NCBI GenBank assembly: GCA_023425645.1
Contig: JAFACG010000042.1
Coordinates: 72,016-136,015, forward strand
Direction: 5' to 3'
Length of the DNA: 64,000 nt
From: Pseudomonadota bacterium
Lineage (GTDB): Bacteria; Pseudomonadota; Gammaproteobacteria; Burkholderiales; Burkholderiaceae_B
Position 1 is the first letter of the stretch, and each line of letters opens with the position of its first letter. The notes under the pieces were generated by a model. It did not search any database, was not told where the DNA came from, and saw only the letters and a program-made list of their open reading frames with translations. This document shows, in pieces, positions 8,595 through 16,755 of the stretch. The translations under genes were made by a program, and so were the position numbers.

Positions 8595-9455
8595 TTATTG
8601 GGCGTGCGGCTGCTCGCAAAGCCAGTCGGCAAAAACCTGTGCCCGAGGATCCTCGCTGAGGGGCTGCGGAGACAGCAGATAATAAGCCGAGCCGTCGGCT
8701 ACGAACCCGTGCGGGGCGATCAATTGACCGCTGCGGATCTCGTCTTGCACCATCAGGCGCGAGACGATGGCAATGCCCTGACCGGAAAGCGCCGCCTGGA
8801 TGCAGAGGTAGAAGTGATCCAGCTGCAGTTTCGTTGCGTGCCGCATGGACAGGCGGCTTACCCTGGCCCACGTGGCCCATGCCTGCGGCCGTGAGCTGGT
8901 ATGGATCAGGACCTGGCCTCGTTCACCGAACGCATGCGGATAGCTTGGCCGGCATACGGGACCGATCATTTCATCGCATAGCCTGAGGCCGCACACCGAG
9001 TCGGCCCAGTGGAAATCGTCTCGCCGTATGGCCAGGTCTATCCCCATCTTGAGGAAGTTCACCGGCCCGCCCGCTGTCATGAGGTGGATCGTGACCGTGG
9101 GATGCTGGGCATGAAATTGCCCAAGCCGCGGGATCAGCCATTTCATCGCGATCGTAGGTTCGCAGGAGACGACCAGGGCGTGTTCGCGCTGTGTCTGCTG
9201 CAACTGGCGGACGACTTCCCCCAGCCGTTCGAATATCGGCGCCGTGACGTGCTTGAGCTGGTGGCCGGCGGGCGTCAAGAACACTGCGCGATTGCGCCTT
9301 TCGAAGAGTTGCACACCCAATGAGGCTTCCAAGGCCCGGATCTGCCGGCTCACCGCTCCATGGGTGACGTGCAGGGCGTTGGCTGCCTGTACGAAGCTGC
9401 CGGTCTGCGCTGCAACGTCGAAATAGCGGAACGCGGTGAGGTTTGGAATAGACAT
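8595..9455 (-). CDS. LysR-family transcriptional regulator (GcvA-like)
   Basis: 286 residues. The N-terminal winged helix-turn-helix (L-T-A-F-R-Y-F-D-V-A-A then A-A-N-A-L-H-V-T-H-G-A-V-S-R-Q-I) and the effector-binding domain with C-E-P-T-I-A-M-K-W-L-I-P-R-L are typical of the GcvA/DsdC branch. It is divergent from the LysE-type exporter 358 bases away and is a natural candidate to regulate it, as LysR-LysE pairs commonly do. Effector unknown. Confidence 0.88.
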   Translation of the reverse strand: MSIPNLTAFRYFDVAAQTGSFVQAANALHVTHGAVSRQIRALEASLGVQLFERRNRAVFLTPAGHQLKHVTAPIFERLGEVVRQLQQTQREHALVVSCEPTIAMKWLIPRLGQFHAQHPTVTIHLMTAGGPVNFLKMGIDLAIRRDDFHWADSVCGLRLCDEMIGPVCRPSYPHAFGERGQVLIHTSSRPQAWATWARVSRLSMRHATKLQLDHFYLCIQAALSGQGIAIVSRLMVQDEIRSGQLIAPHGFVADGSAYYLLSPQPLSEDPRAQVFADWLCEQPHAQ

Positions 9456-9813
9456 CGTGGATGAAAACTCACGGAAAAGAGATAGTAAACATCGTTTTTA
9501 AATCAGCACGCCAACAATAATAATGGCATGGCGCGAAGCTTGCGTGCAGCTGAGAGAAACGTTGATTTCCCGAGCTGTCGAGCAGGCCATGCAACGCTGT
9601 CAAGAAAGAATCCGGAGCACAGGAGCAAACCGGTCTTTCGAATTATTTGCACGATGTGCGTGCACATATCGCCGGACTTGATTTCATGTTCTTGACTCGA
9701 CCCATGCACGGCGTCACGCCCATCATGCCGTAAGACGAGGATAAGCCCGGCTATCGCGATGTGTTGGTGATCACCTTCCGCAAGACATAGTTTCAACCAG
9801 TCTGGACCAGAGA
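9456..9813. other. Divergent LysR/LysE intergenic interval
   Basis: The LysR start is followed by an AT-rich stretch (9470-9530) likely to hold the divergent promoters. A rightward reading frame from about 9570 runs through 9720 and, past one stop codon, on to 9790; its composition looks protein-like, but I do not recognise it. It may be a relic. Confidence 0.35.
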
Positions 9814-10431
9814 ATGCACGAACTCATTGCCGTTGCCACCATCACTATCCTGGCCGTGATCAGTCCGGGGCCCGACTTTGCCATGGTCACCCGCAACGGT
9901 TATTCATTCGGCCGCAAGATCGGCCTCATTTCCGCCTTGGGCATCGCCGCCGGGGTTCAGGTGCATGTGTTCTATACAGTGCTGGGGATTGCGGTGCTGA
10001 ACACTCGATCACCCAGCCTTTTCCTGGCCATGAAAGTGGCCGGAGCCGCGTACTTGATGTACTTGGGCTACAAGTCCTTCACGAATCGCACCCCCATCAA
10101 GACCGACTCGGCGCCAGGCCATATGCCCACCAACCGGCAGGCATTCGGCATGGGGTTCTTCACCAATGCGCTCAATCCCAAGACCATGTTGTTCGTGGTG
10201 GCCACATTCATGCAGGTCGTGGAGCCGGGAGCGCCGTTCTGGCTGAATTTCTCCTATGGCTTTTTCATGTCGTTTGCGCATTGGGCATGGTTCAGCATTG
10301 TGGCCATCGTGTTTTCCGAGAAAAGCCTGCGCGCCGCCATGCTGGTCAAGCAAAGGGCAGTGGATGTACTTATTGGCGCGGCGTTGTTCGGGCTTGGCGG
10401 CTCGCTGCTTTTCACGAACTCAACCGTCTGA
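9814..10431 (+). CDS. LysE/RhtB-family amino-acid exporter
   Basis: Inner-membrane exporter of 205 residues with about six hydrophobic segments. The family signature S-P-G-P-D-F-A-M-V-T-R near residue 20 and G-F-F-T-N-A-L-N-P-K near residue 120 are clear. Members export amino acids or homoserine lactone-like compounds; the substrate cannot be read here. The 3' end overlaps the convergent frameshifted gene by 12 bases. Divergent LysR gene at 8595 is its probable regulator. Confidence 0.9.
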   Translation: MHELIAVATITILAVISPGPDFAMVTRNGYSFGRKIGLISALGIAAGVQVHVFYTVLGIAVLNTRSPSLFLAMKVAGAAYLMYLGYKSFTNRTPIKTDSAPGHMPTNRQAFGMGFFTNALNPKTMLFVVATFMQVVEPGAPFWLNFSYGFFMSFAHWAWFSIVAIVFSEKSLRAAMLVKQRAVDVLIGAALFGLGGSLLFTNSTV

Positions 10432-10778
10432 AAGGAATTTGTCCGCAAGCCATGTGGAGATGGGGCGATTTTCAAACGCTTCGGCCCTTGCAGGCGCGCT
10501 GGCAAGTTCGATCTGGTCGCCCTGCACTTGCCATGAGCCTTGCGTATACGTGAGTGCTGCGCCGTAGCCCATGCCAAACTTGAAACGGTGATCCTCGGTC
10601 AATTGCAATTCGCTGTTGACTCCGCCATCGACGTCTTCCATGTGGTAATGACCCACGATGGCGGCGGGCTCTATTTTTTCTCCGCCCACGACGGCGAAGA
10701 CATGATCAGACTGGCAAGCGCCATGCTTGAAAGACAGGCCAGGCGGATCGCCTGGCTAGCCGTTTTTTTCTTTGGCAT
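10420..10778 (-). pseudogene. Small exported protein, frameshifted in an A6 run
   Basis: A signal peptide (M-P-K-K-K-T... ending S-S-P-S-W-A, ATG at 10778) runs in frame to a stop at G-A-G-A-A-A-A-A-A-T-A-G. Reading one extra A there joins it directly to a second frame E-K-K-I-E-P-A-A-I-V-G-H-Y-H that continues to the stop at 10420. The fused product would be about 118 residues, with a repetitive aromatic/glycine pattern (F-K-F-G-M-G-Y-G-A-A-L-T-Y). Either a one-base deletion (pseudogene), a sequencing error in the homopolymer, or a site of transcriptional slippage or -1 frameshifting. Function unknown. Confidence 0.65.
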
Positions 10779-10985
10779 CGTGTTTCTGGTTTTGGAGAGC
10801 AGGCAGACGCGTGCATGATGAAACCCCTTGGGTTGCCAACGGGCGCCGGCGAAAAAGCGCATTCTATCAGGGCAGTTGCTGTGCTTCGGGAAAAATGCGG
10901 GTATGGCGGGTGTCGAAGGTCTTGCTGTGCCTTTGCTCTGGGCCGTCTCTTGCGCCGCAATGGGCAGGCTGCGTTATGGTTTCAC

Positions 10986-11063
10986 GTATACAGCGAATTC
11001 GCTTCCTGCTACGATGTTCCGGTTTTTCAAGCCGGACCGCTCCCGTTCCCTGGCGGCCTTGCC
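10986..11063 (+). repeat. Structured dispersed repeat, copy B, in the DUF2478 leader
   Basis: Second copy of the repeat at 8261-8342. It carries a hairpin TCCGG...CCGGA and a second stem CCGC...GCGG, and is followed at once by an intrinsic terminator and then a DUF2478 gene. The order structured RNA, terminator, gene is that of a riboswitch or attenuator; a free-standing small RNA is the alternative. A molybdenum-cofactor sensor is conceivable because two molybdoenzyme systems lie in this window, but I could not verify the fold. Confidence 0.6.
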
Positions 11064-11066
11064 TTT

Positions 11067-11092
11067 TCCGGATGTTCATCCGGAGTTTTTTT
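11067..11092 (+). terminator. Intrinsic terminator in DUF2478 leader
   Basis: TCCGGAT (11067-11073) and ATCCGGA (11078-11084) with a 4-base loop, followed by GTTTTTTT. It lies 23 bases before the DUF2478 start codon, so it would stop leader transcripts before the gene unless antitermination occurs. Confidence 0.8.
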
Positions 11093-11115
11093 ATCGCGGA
11101 ATGTGGAGTGCTTCC

Positions 11116-11673
11116 ATGGATGTCATTGAACCGTCTTTTGCGCTTGGCGCCATCGTGCATGCCGGCAAGGGCAGCGCGGATGCCGTGTTGCTGGATTTCG
11201 CGCAGAGGCTGAGCGCACGGGGGCTGGTCGTGCGCGGACTGGTGCCCGGGCCGCAGGCCGACCTTGGCGATTGCGCCGCCCGCACGGTACGCGACCTGGA
11301 GACCGGCGACATTTATCCCATAGGCCAGAACCTGGGCAAGCAGTCCGGCGCCTGCTGCCTGGATCCAGGCGCCTTGCTGGCGGCGGGCGTCGTCCTGCGG
11401 CGTGCGCTGGAAGGGCCCGCCGATCTGGTCATCGTCAATCGCTTCGGCATCCAGGAGGCGGCGGGCGACGGATTCTGCGCTGAATTCCTTGAGCTGATCA
11501 CCCGCGGCTATCCGTTGCTGACGGTGGTTTCCCACGCTTATCTGCCGGCTTGGCGCGAGTTCACAGGCGGCCTGGCCACGGAGCTGAGCCCCGACACCGA
11601 GGCCTTGCTGGCCTGGTTCGAGCGGATCAGGAGCCGACCGCCGACCGCAGCGGCGCCCAGCGCCAGTGCGTGA
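11116..11673 (+). CDS. DUF2478 domain protein (predicted NTPase-like)
   Basis: 185 residues; the opening A-I-V-H-A-G-K-G-S-A-D and the central V-N-R-F-G-I-Q-E-A-A-G-D-G-F-C match DUF2478 proteins, a family of unknown role that I recall as being often encoded near molybdenum transport or cofactor genes (from memory, not verified). ATG 11116 is chosen because GGAG lies 7 bases upstream; ATG 11101 is possible. The gene follows a structured leader with a terminator. Its 3' end overlaps the convergent DUF418 gene by 47 bases. Confidence 0.75.
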   Translation: MDVIEPSFALGAIVHAGKGSADAVLLDFAQRLSARGLVVRGLVPGPQADLGDCAARTVRDLETGDIYPIGQNLGKQSGACCLDPGALLAAGVVLRRALEGPADLVIVNRFGIQEAAGDGFCAEFLELITRGYPLLTVVSHAYLPAWREFTGGLATELSPDTEALLAWFERIRSRPPTAAAPSASA

Positions 11674-12817
11674 AGCTGCGCAGCAGCCATTCGGCGGGAC
11701 CGTACTGGAAGCGCTGCAGCCACAGGCGGCTGAGCAGGCACTGGCTCAGGTACAGCGTCAGCGCGATGGCGTAGGCGGCCGATGAGGACACCCGGCCGAT
11801 GAGCCCCAGTCCCACGCCGTAGAACAGGAAGACGCAGGCCAGCGATTGCAGCAGGTAGTTGGACAGCGCCATGCGACCGGCGGGCGCAAGCAGGAACCGC
11901 ATGAATCCGCCAGCCGCGCCCTGGTAGGCTTTCAGGGCCAGGACGCAGTACAGGCCGACCAGCAGCGGACCGGTCAGGATGGTCAGGATCAGCGCGCCGC
12001 CTTCCCAGATCGTGCCGACCAGGAAGGTGGCGGCGTAGCCGTACAGCAGGGCGGCGGGCGCGCCAACGAGCACGCCCCAGAACGCCATGCGCCGCAGCCA
12101 GGGACGATAGGCGTCCAGATGCAGGAACAATTGGCGGCGGCCGGCGATTAGGCCCAGGCAGAACATGGCGAAGGCCATTGGTCCTTGCAGCGTGGCCATG
12201 ATGGGCCAGGCCTCGCGCACCACGCGCAGGTTTTCGGCAAGTACGGACGGCCAGCCGCCCTGGTAGCGGCGGGTCTGCTCCTGGATGCCGGCCAGCAGTT
12301 CAGCGGCATCGGCGGAGTCTGCGGCCTCGAACAGGATCAGGCAGGTCCACAGCAGGGCCGTTGCCGTGACCACGCAGGCTGACAGCCAGGCCAGGGTGCG
12401 GTCGCCGCAGCGTCGCACGCCCAGAAGCAGCAGGCCCGCCAGGGCGTAGATCATCAGGATGTCGCCGATGTACAGCAAGATGGCGTGCAGCAGGCCGATC
12501 AGCAGCAGGCCCAGCAGCCGGCGCAGGAAGCTGCTCGAAAAAGAGCGATTCCGGCGTTCGGCCGACATCATCTGGATGGTGAAGCTGTATCCGAACAGCA
12601 ATGAGAACAGCAGGTAGAACTTGGTCTCGAAGGCGGCGCCGACGATGTAGTCCAGCGCGCGGTCCAGCACGCCGGCGCTCATGGGATGGGGCAGGCCGGA
12701 ACCATAAAAGGGCGAGGAGAACACCTTGACGTTCACCAGCAGTATGCCCAGCAGGGCAAAACCGCGCAGGCAGTCCAGGAAGTCTTGTCGTTGCAGGGAG
12801 AAAGCGGCGGACGTCAC
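11627..12817 (-). CDS. DUF418 (YeiB-like) multipass membrane protein
   Basis: About ten hydrophobic segments. The N-terminal motif D-C-L-R-G-F-A-L-L-G-I-L-L-V-N-V is the hallmark of YeiB/DUF418 proteins, which belong to the acyltransferase-3-like superfamily; a transport or membrane-modification role is presumed. GTG at 12817 is suggested as start, giving 396 residues; the frame stays open to a TTG at 12856 and the ribosome site is weak for both. It is convergent with DUF2478 and divergent from a LysR gene. Confidence 0.82.
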   Translation of the reverse strand: MTSAAFSLQRQDFLDCLRGFALLGILLVNVKVFSSPFYGSGLPHPMSAGVLDRALDYIVGAAFETKFYLLFSLLFGYSFTIQMMSAERRNRSFSSSFLRRLLGLLLIGLLHAILLYIGDILMIYALAGLLLLGVRRCGDRTLAWLSACVVTATALLWTCLILFEAADSADAAELLAGIQEQTRRYQGGWPSVLAENLRVVREAWPIMATLQGPMAFAMFCLGLIAGRRQLFLHLDAYRPWLRRMAFWGVLVGAPAALLYGYAATFLVGTIWEGGALILTILTGPLLVGLYCVLALKAYQGAAGGFMRFLLAPAGRMALSNYLLQSLACVFLFYGVGLGLIGRVSSSAAYAIALTLYLSQCLLSRLWLQRFQYGPAEWLLRSFTHWRWAPLRSAVGS

Positions 12818-12977
12818 GATGGAAAAATCCAGTATCTGCGGGGGAGGCGGGACCAAACTGTTTTATAGTGCTGATCAGCGGGCCTGTTGCACTGACCGAC
12901 CGTGCATCGTAGAGGACAGCCTTGAGGCAGGCAAACGATAAATTTTGAGCGTAATTGATTAGTTCTTCTTACTTGTC

Positions 12978-13844
12978 ATGCTGAAACATTGGCCGGCCTT
13001 GAGCGCCTTGCGCGGATTCGAAGCGGCTGCCCGCCTGGGCAGTTTCCACAAAGCGGCGCAGGAGCTGCACCTGACCCAATCGGCTGTCAGCCAGCAGATC
13101 CGCAGCCTGGAGCTGTACCTCGAGCAGCCGCTGTTCGAGCGCATCGGACGCCGCATCGCCTTGACGGACGCCGGCGCGGACCTGCTCAGCACCACGCAGC
13201 AGCTCCTGCAGCAATTGGCGACCGGCATACGCCGGCTGGAGCAGTATCGCAAGCCGCACCAGGTCATTGTGAACACCACGCCGGCCTTCGCGCGGCACTG
13301 GCTGCTGCCCCGGCTGGACGCTTTCCGGGCGCAGTTTCCCGAGATCGACCTGTGGCTGCTGACCACCGACGAGCCGCCGGACATGGCCGAGCAGACCATA
13401 GACCTGGCCATTCGTGATGACATCGACGAGCAGCCGGCCTGCCACTTCCTGCCCCTGCTGCGGGACAGGCTGTATCCCGCCTGCCACCCCCGCCTGCTGC
13501 AGGTGCCTGCCGCGCAGCGCTTCACGTTGCACGGGGAGCGCATCATGGACTGGGCGCAATGGCAATTGCAGGGCGGCGAGGACGTGGGCCAGCGCAGCGC
13601 GGGCCTGAACTTCTCCGATCCCGGCTTGCTGCTGGACGCCGCCTGCCAGGGTCTGGGCATCGCACTGGTCAGCGAATTGCTGGCCGGGCAGGCCCGATTG
13701 GACGGGAAGCTGGCGCCCCTGTCCGAGACACGGGTGCCGGGGCCGGTATGGAATTGCCTGCTGCACGTGGACAGCGAGCGCATGGCTGATGTGCGCCGTT
13801 TCCACCAATGGCTGGAGCAGGCGCTGGGCGCGGCCCAGGCCTAG
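12978..13844 (+). CDS. LysR-family transcriptional regulator (GcvA-like)
   Basis: 288 residues with a clear N-terminal helix-turn-helix (A-L-R-G-F-E-A-A-A-R-L-G-S-F then L-T-Q-S-A-V-S-Q-Q-I) and a GcvA-type effector domain (N-T-T-P-A-F-A-R-H-W-L-L-P-R-L). It points away from the DUF418 gene and toward cioA, 229 bases downstream. Either neighbour could be its target. Effector unknown. Confidence 0.87.
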   Translation: MLKHWPALSALRGFEAAARLGSFHKAAQELHLTQSAVSQQIRSLELYLEQPLFERIGRRIALTDAGADLLSTTQQLLQQLATGIRRLEQYRKPHQVIVNTTPAFARHWLLPRLDAFRAQFPEIDLWLLTTDEPPDMAEQTIDLAIRDDIDEQPACHFLPLLRDRLYPACHPRLLQVPAAQRFTLHGERIMDWAQWQLQGGEDVGQRSAGLNFSDPGLLLDAACQGLGIALVSELLAGQARLDGKLAPLSETRVPGPVWNCLLHVDSERMADVRRFHQWLEQALGAAQA

Positions 13845-14073
13845 CCGGACGACGCGTACGCCGGCGCCGCGCCCGGCGGGCGCGCAGGCGTCCAGGCTCG
13901 CTATTTGCTGGAGGCGCACAGCGGCCTTGCCGGTGAAGGGCGGCCTTGTTCTGCCGTCCGCTGAAGAGATGCGGCATGAGGAGTCCATGCACGGGAAGGC
14001 CGGTTCGGGGGGCGTCGCACGGCTTGTCCGCGTCGAGGCTTCATTGTGATCACGCCGCGTTTGGAGCACCGCC

Positions 14074-15465
14074 ATGCCGGATTTGAGCGCATTGGACCTG
14101 GCCCGCGTGCAGTTCGGGTTCACCATCTCTTTCCATATCATCTTCCCGGCCATCACCATCGGCCTGGCGGCCTATCTGGCGACGCTGGAGGGCTTGTGGC
14201 TCTGGACGGGCAAGATGGTCTACCGCAACCTCTATCACTTCTGGTCGCGCATCTTCGCGGTGAATTTCGGCATGGGCGTGGTCTCGGGCCTGGTGATGGC
14301 GTACCAGTTCGGCACCAACTGGAGCCGGTATTCCGAGTTCGCCGGCAGCATCACCGGTCCTTTGCTGACCTATGAAGTGCTGACGGCCTTTTTCCTGGAG
14401 GCCGGCTTTCTGGGCGTGATGCTGTTCGGCTGGAACAAGGTGGGTCCGCGCCTGCATTTCTTCGCCACCCTCATGGTGGCCCTGGGCACGCTGGTTTCGG
14501 CGACCTGGATACTGGCCTCGAACAGCTGGATGCAGACGCCGCAAGGGCATGAGGTCGTCAATGGCGTGGTCGTGCCGGTGGACTGGATCGCAGTCATCCT
14601 GAACCCGTCCTTTCCCTATCGCCTGGCGCACATGGTGATGGCGGCCTTCATCGCCACCGCCCTGATGGTGGGGGCGTCGGCCGCCTGGCATCTGCTGCGC
14701 GGCAACCGCCGGCTGGAGGTGCGTCGCATGTTCACCATGGCCATGGGATGCCTGCTGCTGGCCGCGCCGCTGCAGATCTTCATCGGCGATCTGCACGGCC
14801 TGAACACGCTGGAGCACCAGCCCGCCAAGCTGGCCGCGATGGAGGGGCACTGGGAGAACGAAGCGGGCAAGGGCGCGCCGCTGGTCCTGTTCGGCTGGCC
14901 GGACATGCGGGCCGAGACCACGCGCTACAAGATCGAGATCCCCCGTCTGGGCGGCCTGATCCTGAGGCACGACTGGGACGGGCAATATCCCGGCCTGAAG
15001 GATTTCCCGCCCCAGGACAGGCCCCACTCCCCCAGCGTGTTCTGGACGTTCCGCATCATGGTGGGACTGGGCCTGCTGATGCTGGCGCTGGCCGTCTGGA
15101 GCGCCGTGGCGCACTGGAGGGGGCGGGCGCATGACTCCCCCGCCCTGGCGCGCTTTGCCCTGTACATGGGGCCGGCGGGGGTGATCGCCATGCTGGCAGG
15201 CTGGTTCACCACCGAGATCGGCCGCCAGCCGTGGGTGGTTTACGGTCTGATGCGAACCGCCGATGCCGTATCGGATCATTCGGCGCAGACCTTGTCGGCG
15301 TCCCTGCTGGTGTTCCTGGTCGTGTATGCGGCCGTGTTCGGCACGGGGGCGGCCTATGTGTTCAAGCTGATCCGCCAGGGCCCGGATGCGCACGAGGTCC
15401 CGCCCGGCGGCGAGGCGCTCGACCAGCGCCCGGCCCGCCCCCTGTCCGCGGCCACAAGGAGTTGA
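14074..15465 (+). CDS. cioA: Cyanide-insensitive terminal quinol oxidase subunit I
   Basis: Subunit I of a cytochrome bd-type quinol oxidase, a membrane enzyme that reduces oxygen at high affinity without pumping protons. The N-terminal F-T-I-S-F-H-I-I-F-P-A carries the haem-ligand His; G-R-Q-P-W-V-V-Y-G is the conserved quinol-site motif near residue 390. The periplasmic Q-loop is short and the subunit has 463 residues, both as in CioA rather than E. coli CydA. A GGAG site precedes ATG 14074. It is followed within 4 bases by cioB. Confidence 0.93.
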   Translation: MPDLSALDLARVQFGFTISFHIIFPAITIGLAAYLATLEGLWLWTGKMVYRNLYHFWSRIFAVNFGMGVVSGLVMAYQFGTNWSRYSEFAGSITGPLLTYEVLTAFFLEAGFLGVMLFGWNKVGPRLHFFATLMVALGTLVSATWILASNSWMQTPQGHEVVNGVVVPVDWIAVILNPSFPYRLAHMVMAAFIATALMVGASAAWHLLRGNRRLEVRRMFTMAMGCLLLAAPLQIFIGDLHGLNTLEHQPAKLAAMEGHWENEAGKGAPLVLFGWPDMRAETTRYKIEIPRLGGLILRHDWDGQYPGLKDFPPQDRPHSPSVFWTFRIMVGLGLLMLALAVWSAVAHWRGRAHDSPALARFALYMGPAGVIAMLAGWFTTEIGRQPWVVYGLMRTADAVSDHSAQTLSASLLVFLVVYAAVFGTGAAYVFKLIRQGPDAHEVPPGGEALDQRPARPLSAATRS

Positions 15466-15469
15466 CGCC

Positions 15470-16471
15470 ATGGGTATCGATCTTGCTCTGATCTGGTTCT
15501 TGATCATCGGCTTCGGTGTGATGATGTACGTCGTCACGGACGGCTTCGACCTGGGCATAGGGATGCTGTTTCCTTTCGTTCGCGACGCCGCCCAGCGTGA
15601 TGCCATGGTCAACACGGTGGCGCCGGTCTGGGACGGCAACGAGACCTGGCTGGTGCTGGGCGGCGCCGGCCTGATGGCGGCGTTCCCCAAGGCCTACTCC
15701 ATCCTGCTCAGCGCCCTGTATGCGCCCGCCATCCTGATGCTGGTGGGCCTGGTTTGGCGGGGCGTGTCCTTCGAATTCCGCTTCAAGGCCGATGAGTCGC
15801 ATAAGCCGTTCTGGGACAAGGCGTTCATGCTCGGCTCGTTCGCGGCCTCTTTTTCCCAGGGCCTGATCCTGGGCGCCTTCATCGAAGGTGTGCAGCCGCG
15901 CGCGGGCGGCCAGGGGGTCATGGACTGGCTCAGCCCCTTCGCGGTCTTCACGGGCCTGGGCGTGTCGGCGGCCTATGCCCTGCTGGGAGCGACCTGGCTG
16001 GTGCTCAAGACCGAGGGCGAGCTGCAGCGGCGCATGCAGAAGCTGGCGCGGCCCATCACCTGGGGCGTGCTGCTGGCGATCGCCGTCGTCTCGGTCTGGA
16101 CGCCGCTCATCAATCCGGACGTGGCCCGGCGCTGGTTCAGCCTGCCCAACATGCTGTATTTCGCGCCCGTGCCCGTGCTGGTCCTGGCATCGGCCTGGAG
16201 CTTGTTGCGCCAGCTGCGCGGCACGCCCCAGTCCGGCCCGTTCGGCTGGGCGCTGGTGCTGGTTTTCCTGGGGTATTCGGGCTTCGTGATCAGCGTCTGG
16301 CCGAACATCGTTCCACCTTCGCTATCCATCTGGGATGCCGCCGCGCCGCCGCAAAGCCTGGGTTTCACGCTGGTGGGCGCCTTGCTCGTCATTCCCATGA
16401 TCCTGACCTATTCGGCCTGGGCCTATTACGTGTTCCGCGGCAAGGTGAAGACGGGGGAGGGCTACCACTGA
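15470..16471 (+). CDS. cioB: Cyanide-insensitive terminal quinol oxidase subunit II
   Basis: Subunit II (CydB family) pairs with CioA and lacks haem ligands but completes the oxygen-reduction complex. 333 residues with eight or nine membrane segments; the early V-T-D-G-F-D-L-G-I-G-M and W-D-G-N-E-T-W-L-V-L-G-G are characteristic. ATG 15470 has an AAGGAG site 8 bases upstream (15456-15461). Its stop codon overlaps the start of the next small gene (TGATG). Confidence 0.93.
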   Translation: MGIDLALIWFLIIGFGVMMYVVTDGFDLGIGMLFPFVRDAAQRDAMVNTVAPVWDGNETWLVLGGAGLMAAFPKAYSILLSALYAPAILMLVGLVWRGVSFEFRFKADESHKPFWDKAFMLGSFAASFSQGLILGAFIEGVQPRAGGQGVMDWLSPFAVFTGLGVSAAYALLGATWLVLKTEGELQRRMQKLARPITWGVLLAIAVVSVWTPLINPDVARRWFSLPNMLYFAPVPVLVLASAWSLLRQLRGTPQSGPFGWALVLVFLGYSGFVISVWPNIVPPSLSIWDAAAPPQSLGFTLVGALLVIPMILTYSAWAYYVFRGKVKTGEGYH

Positions 16472-16620
16472 TGGCGGCGGGCGGACCATCGCGGCGGTCG
16501 GGTTTGCTGCGCAGGCTGGGCTGGCTGGTGCTGATCTGGGCGTGCAGCGTCGCCGCGCTGGGCGCGGTCGCGCTGTTCATTCGACTGCTGATGGGCCTGG
16601 CGGGCATGAGCCCCGGCTAG
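16471..16620 (+). CDS. DUF2474 small membrane protein of the cio operon
   Basis: A 49-residue protein whose ATG shares a base with the cioB stop codon, showing translational coupling. A basic start (S-R-R-S-G-L-L-R-R-L-G-W) is followed by one transmembrane helix of about 25 residues. Such single-span proteins (DUF2474) close many cioAB operons and are analogous to CydX in E. coli bd oxidase, which stabilises the haems. Easily missed because it is so short. Confidence 0.8.
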   Translation: MAAGGPSRRSGLLRRLGWLVLIWACSVAALGAVALFIRLLMGLAGMSPG

Positions 16621-16755
16621 GGGCGGACGGCGGCGTTCCGGCAGCTGTTCCAAATTCAGGAATAGTGTTTTATATTTTTCGCGTGGTTGATGTTTCCGTG
16701 CCGCCGCATGCGCGACGGTTTCCATTGTTCGGCCGGACAGGATGGGAAGCAATCG

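Noticed and set aside
9560..9795. Possible gene relic (reads L-H-D-V-R-A-H-I-A-G-L-D-F-M-F-L) upstream of the LysE gene
   Set aside because: Interrupted by a stop codon, unrecognised, and short; could be chance.
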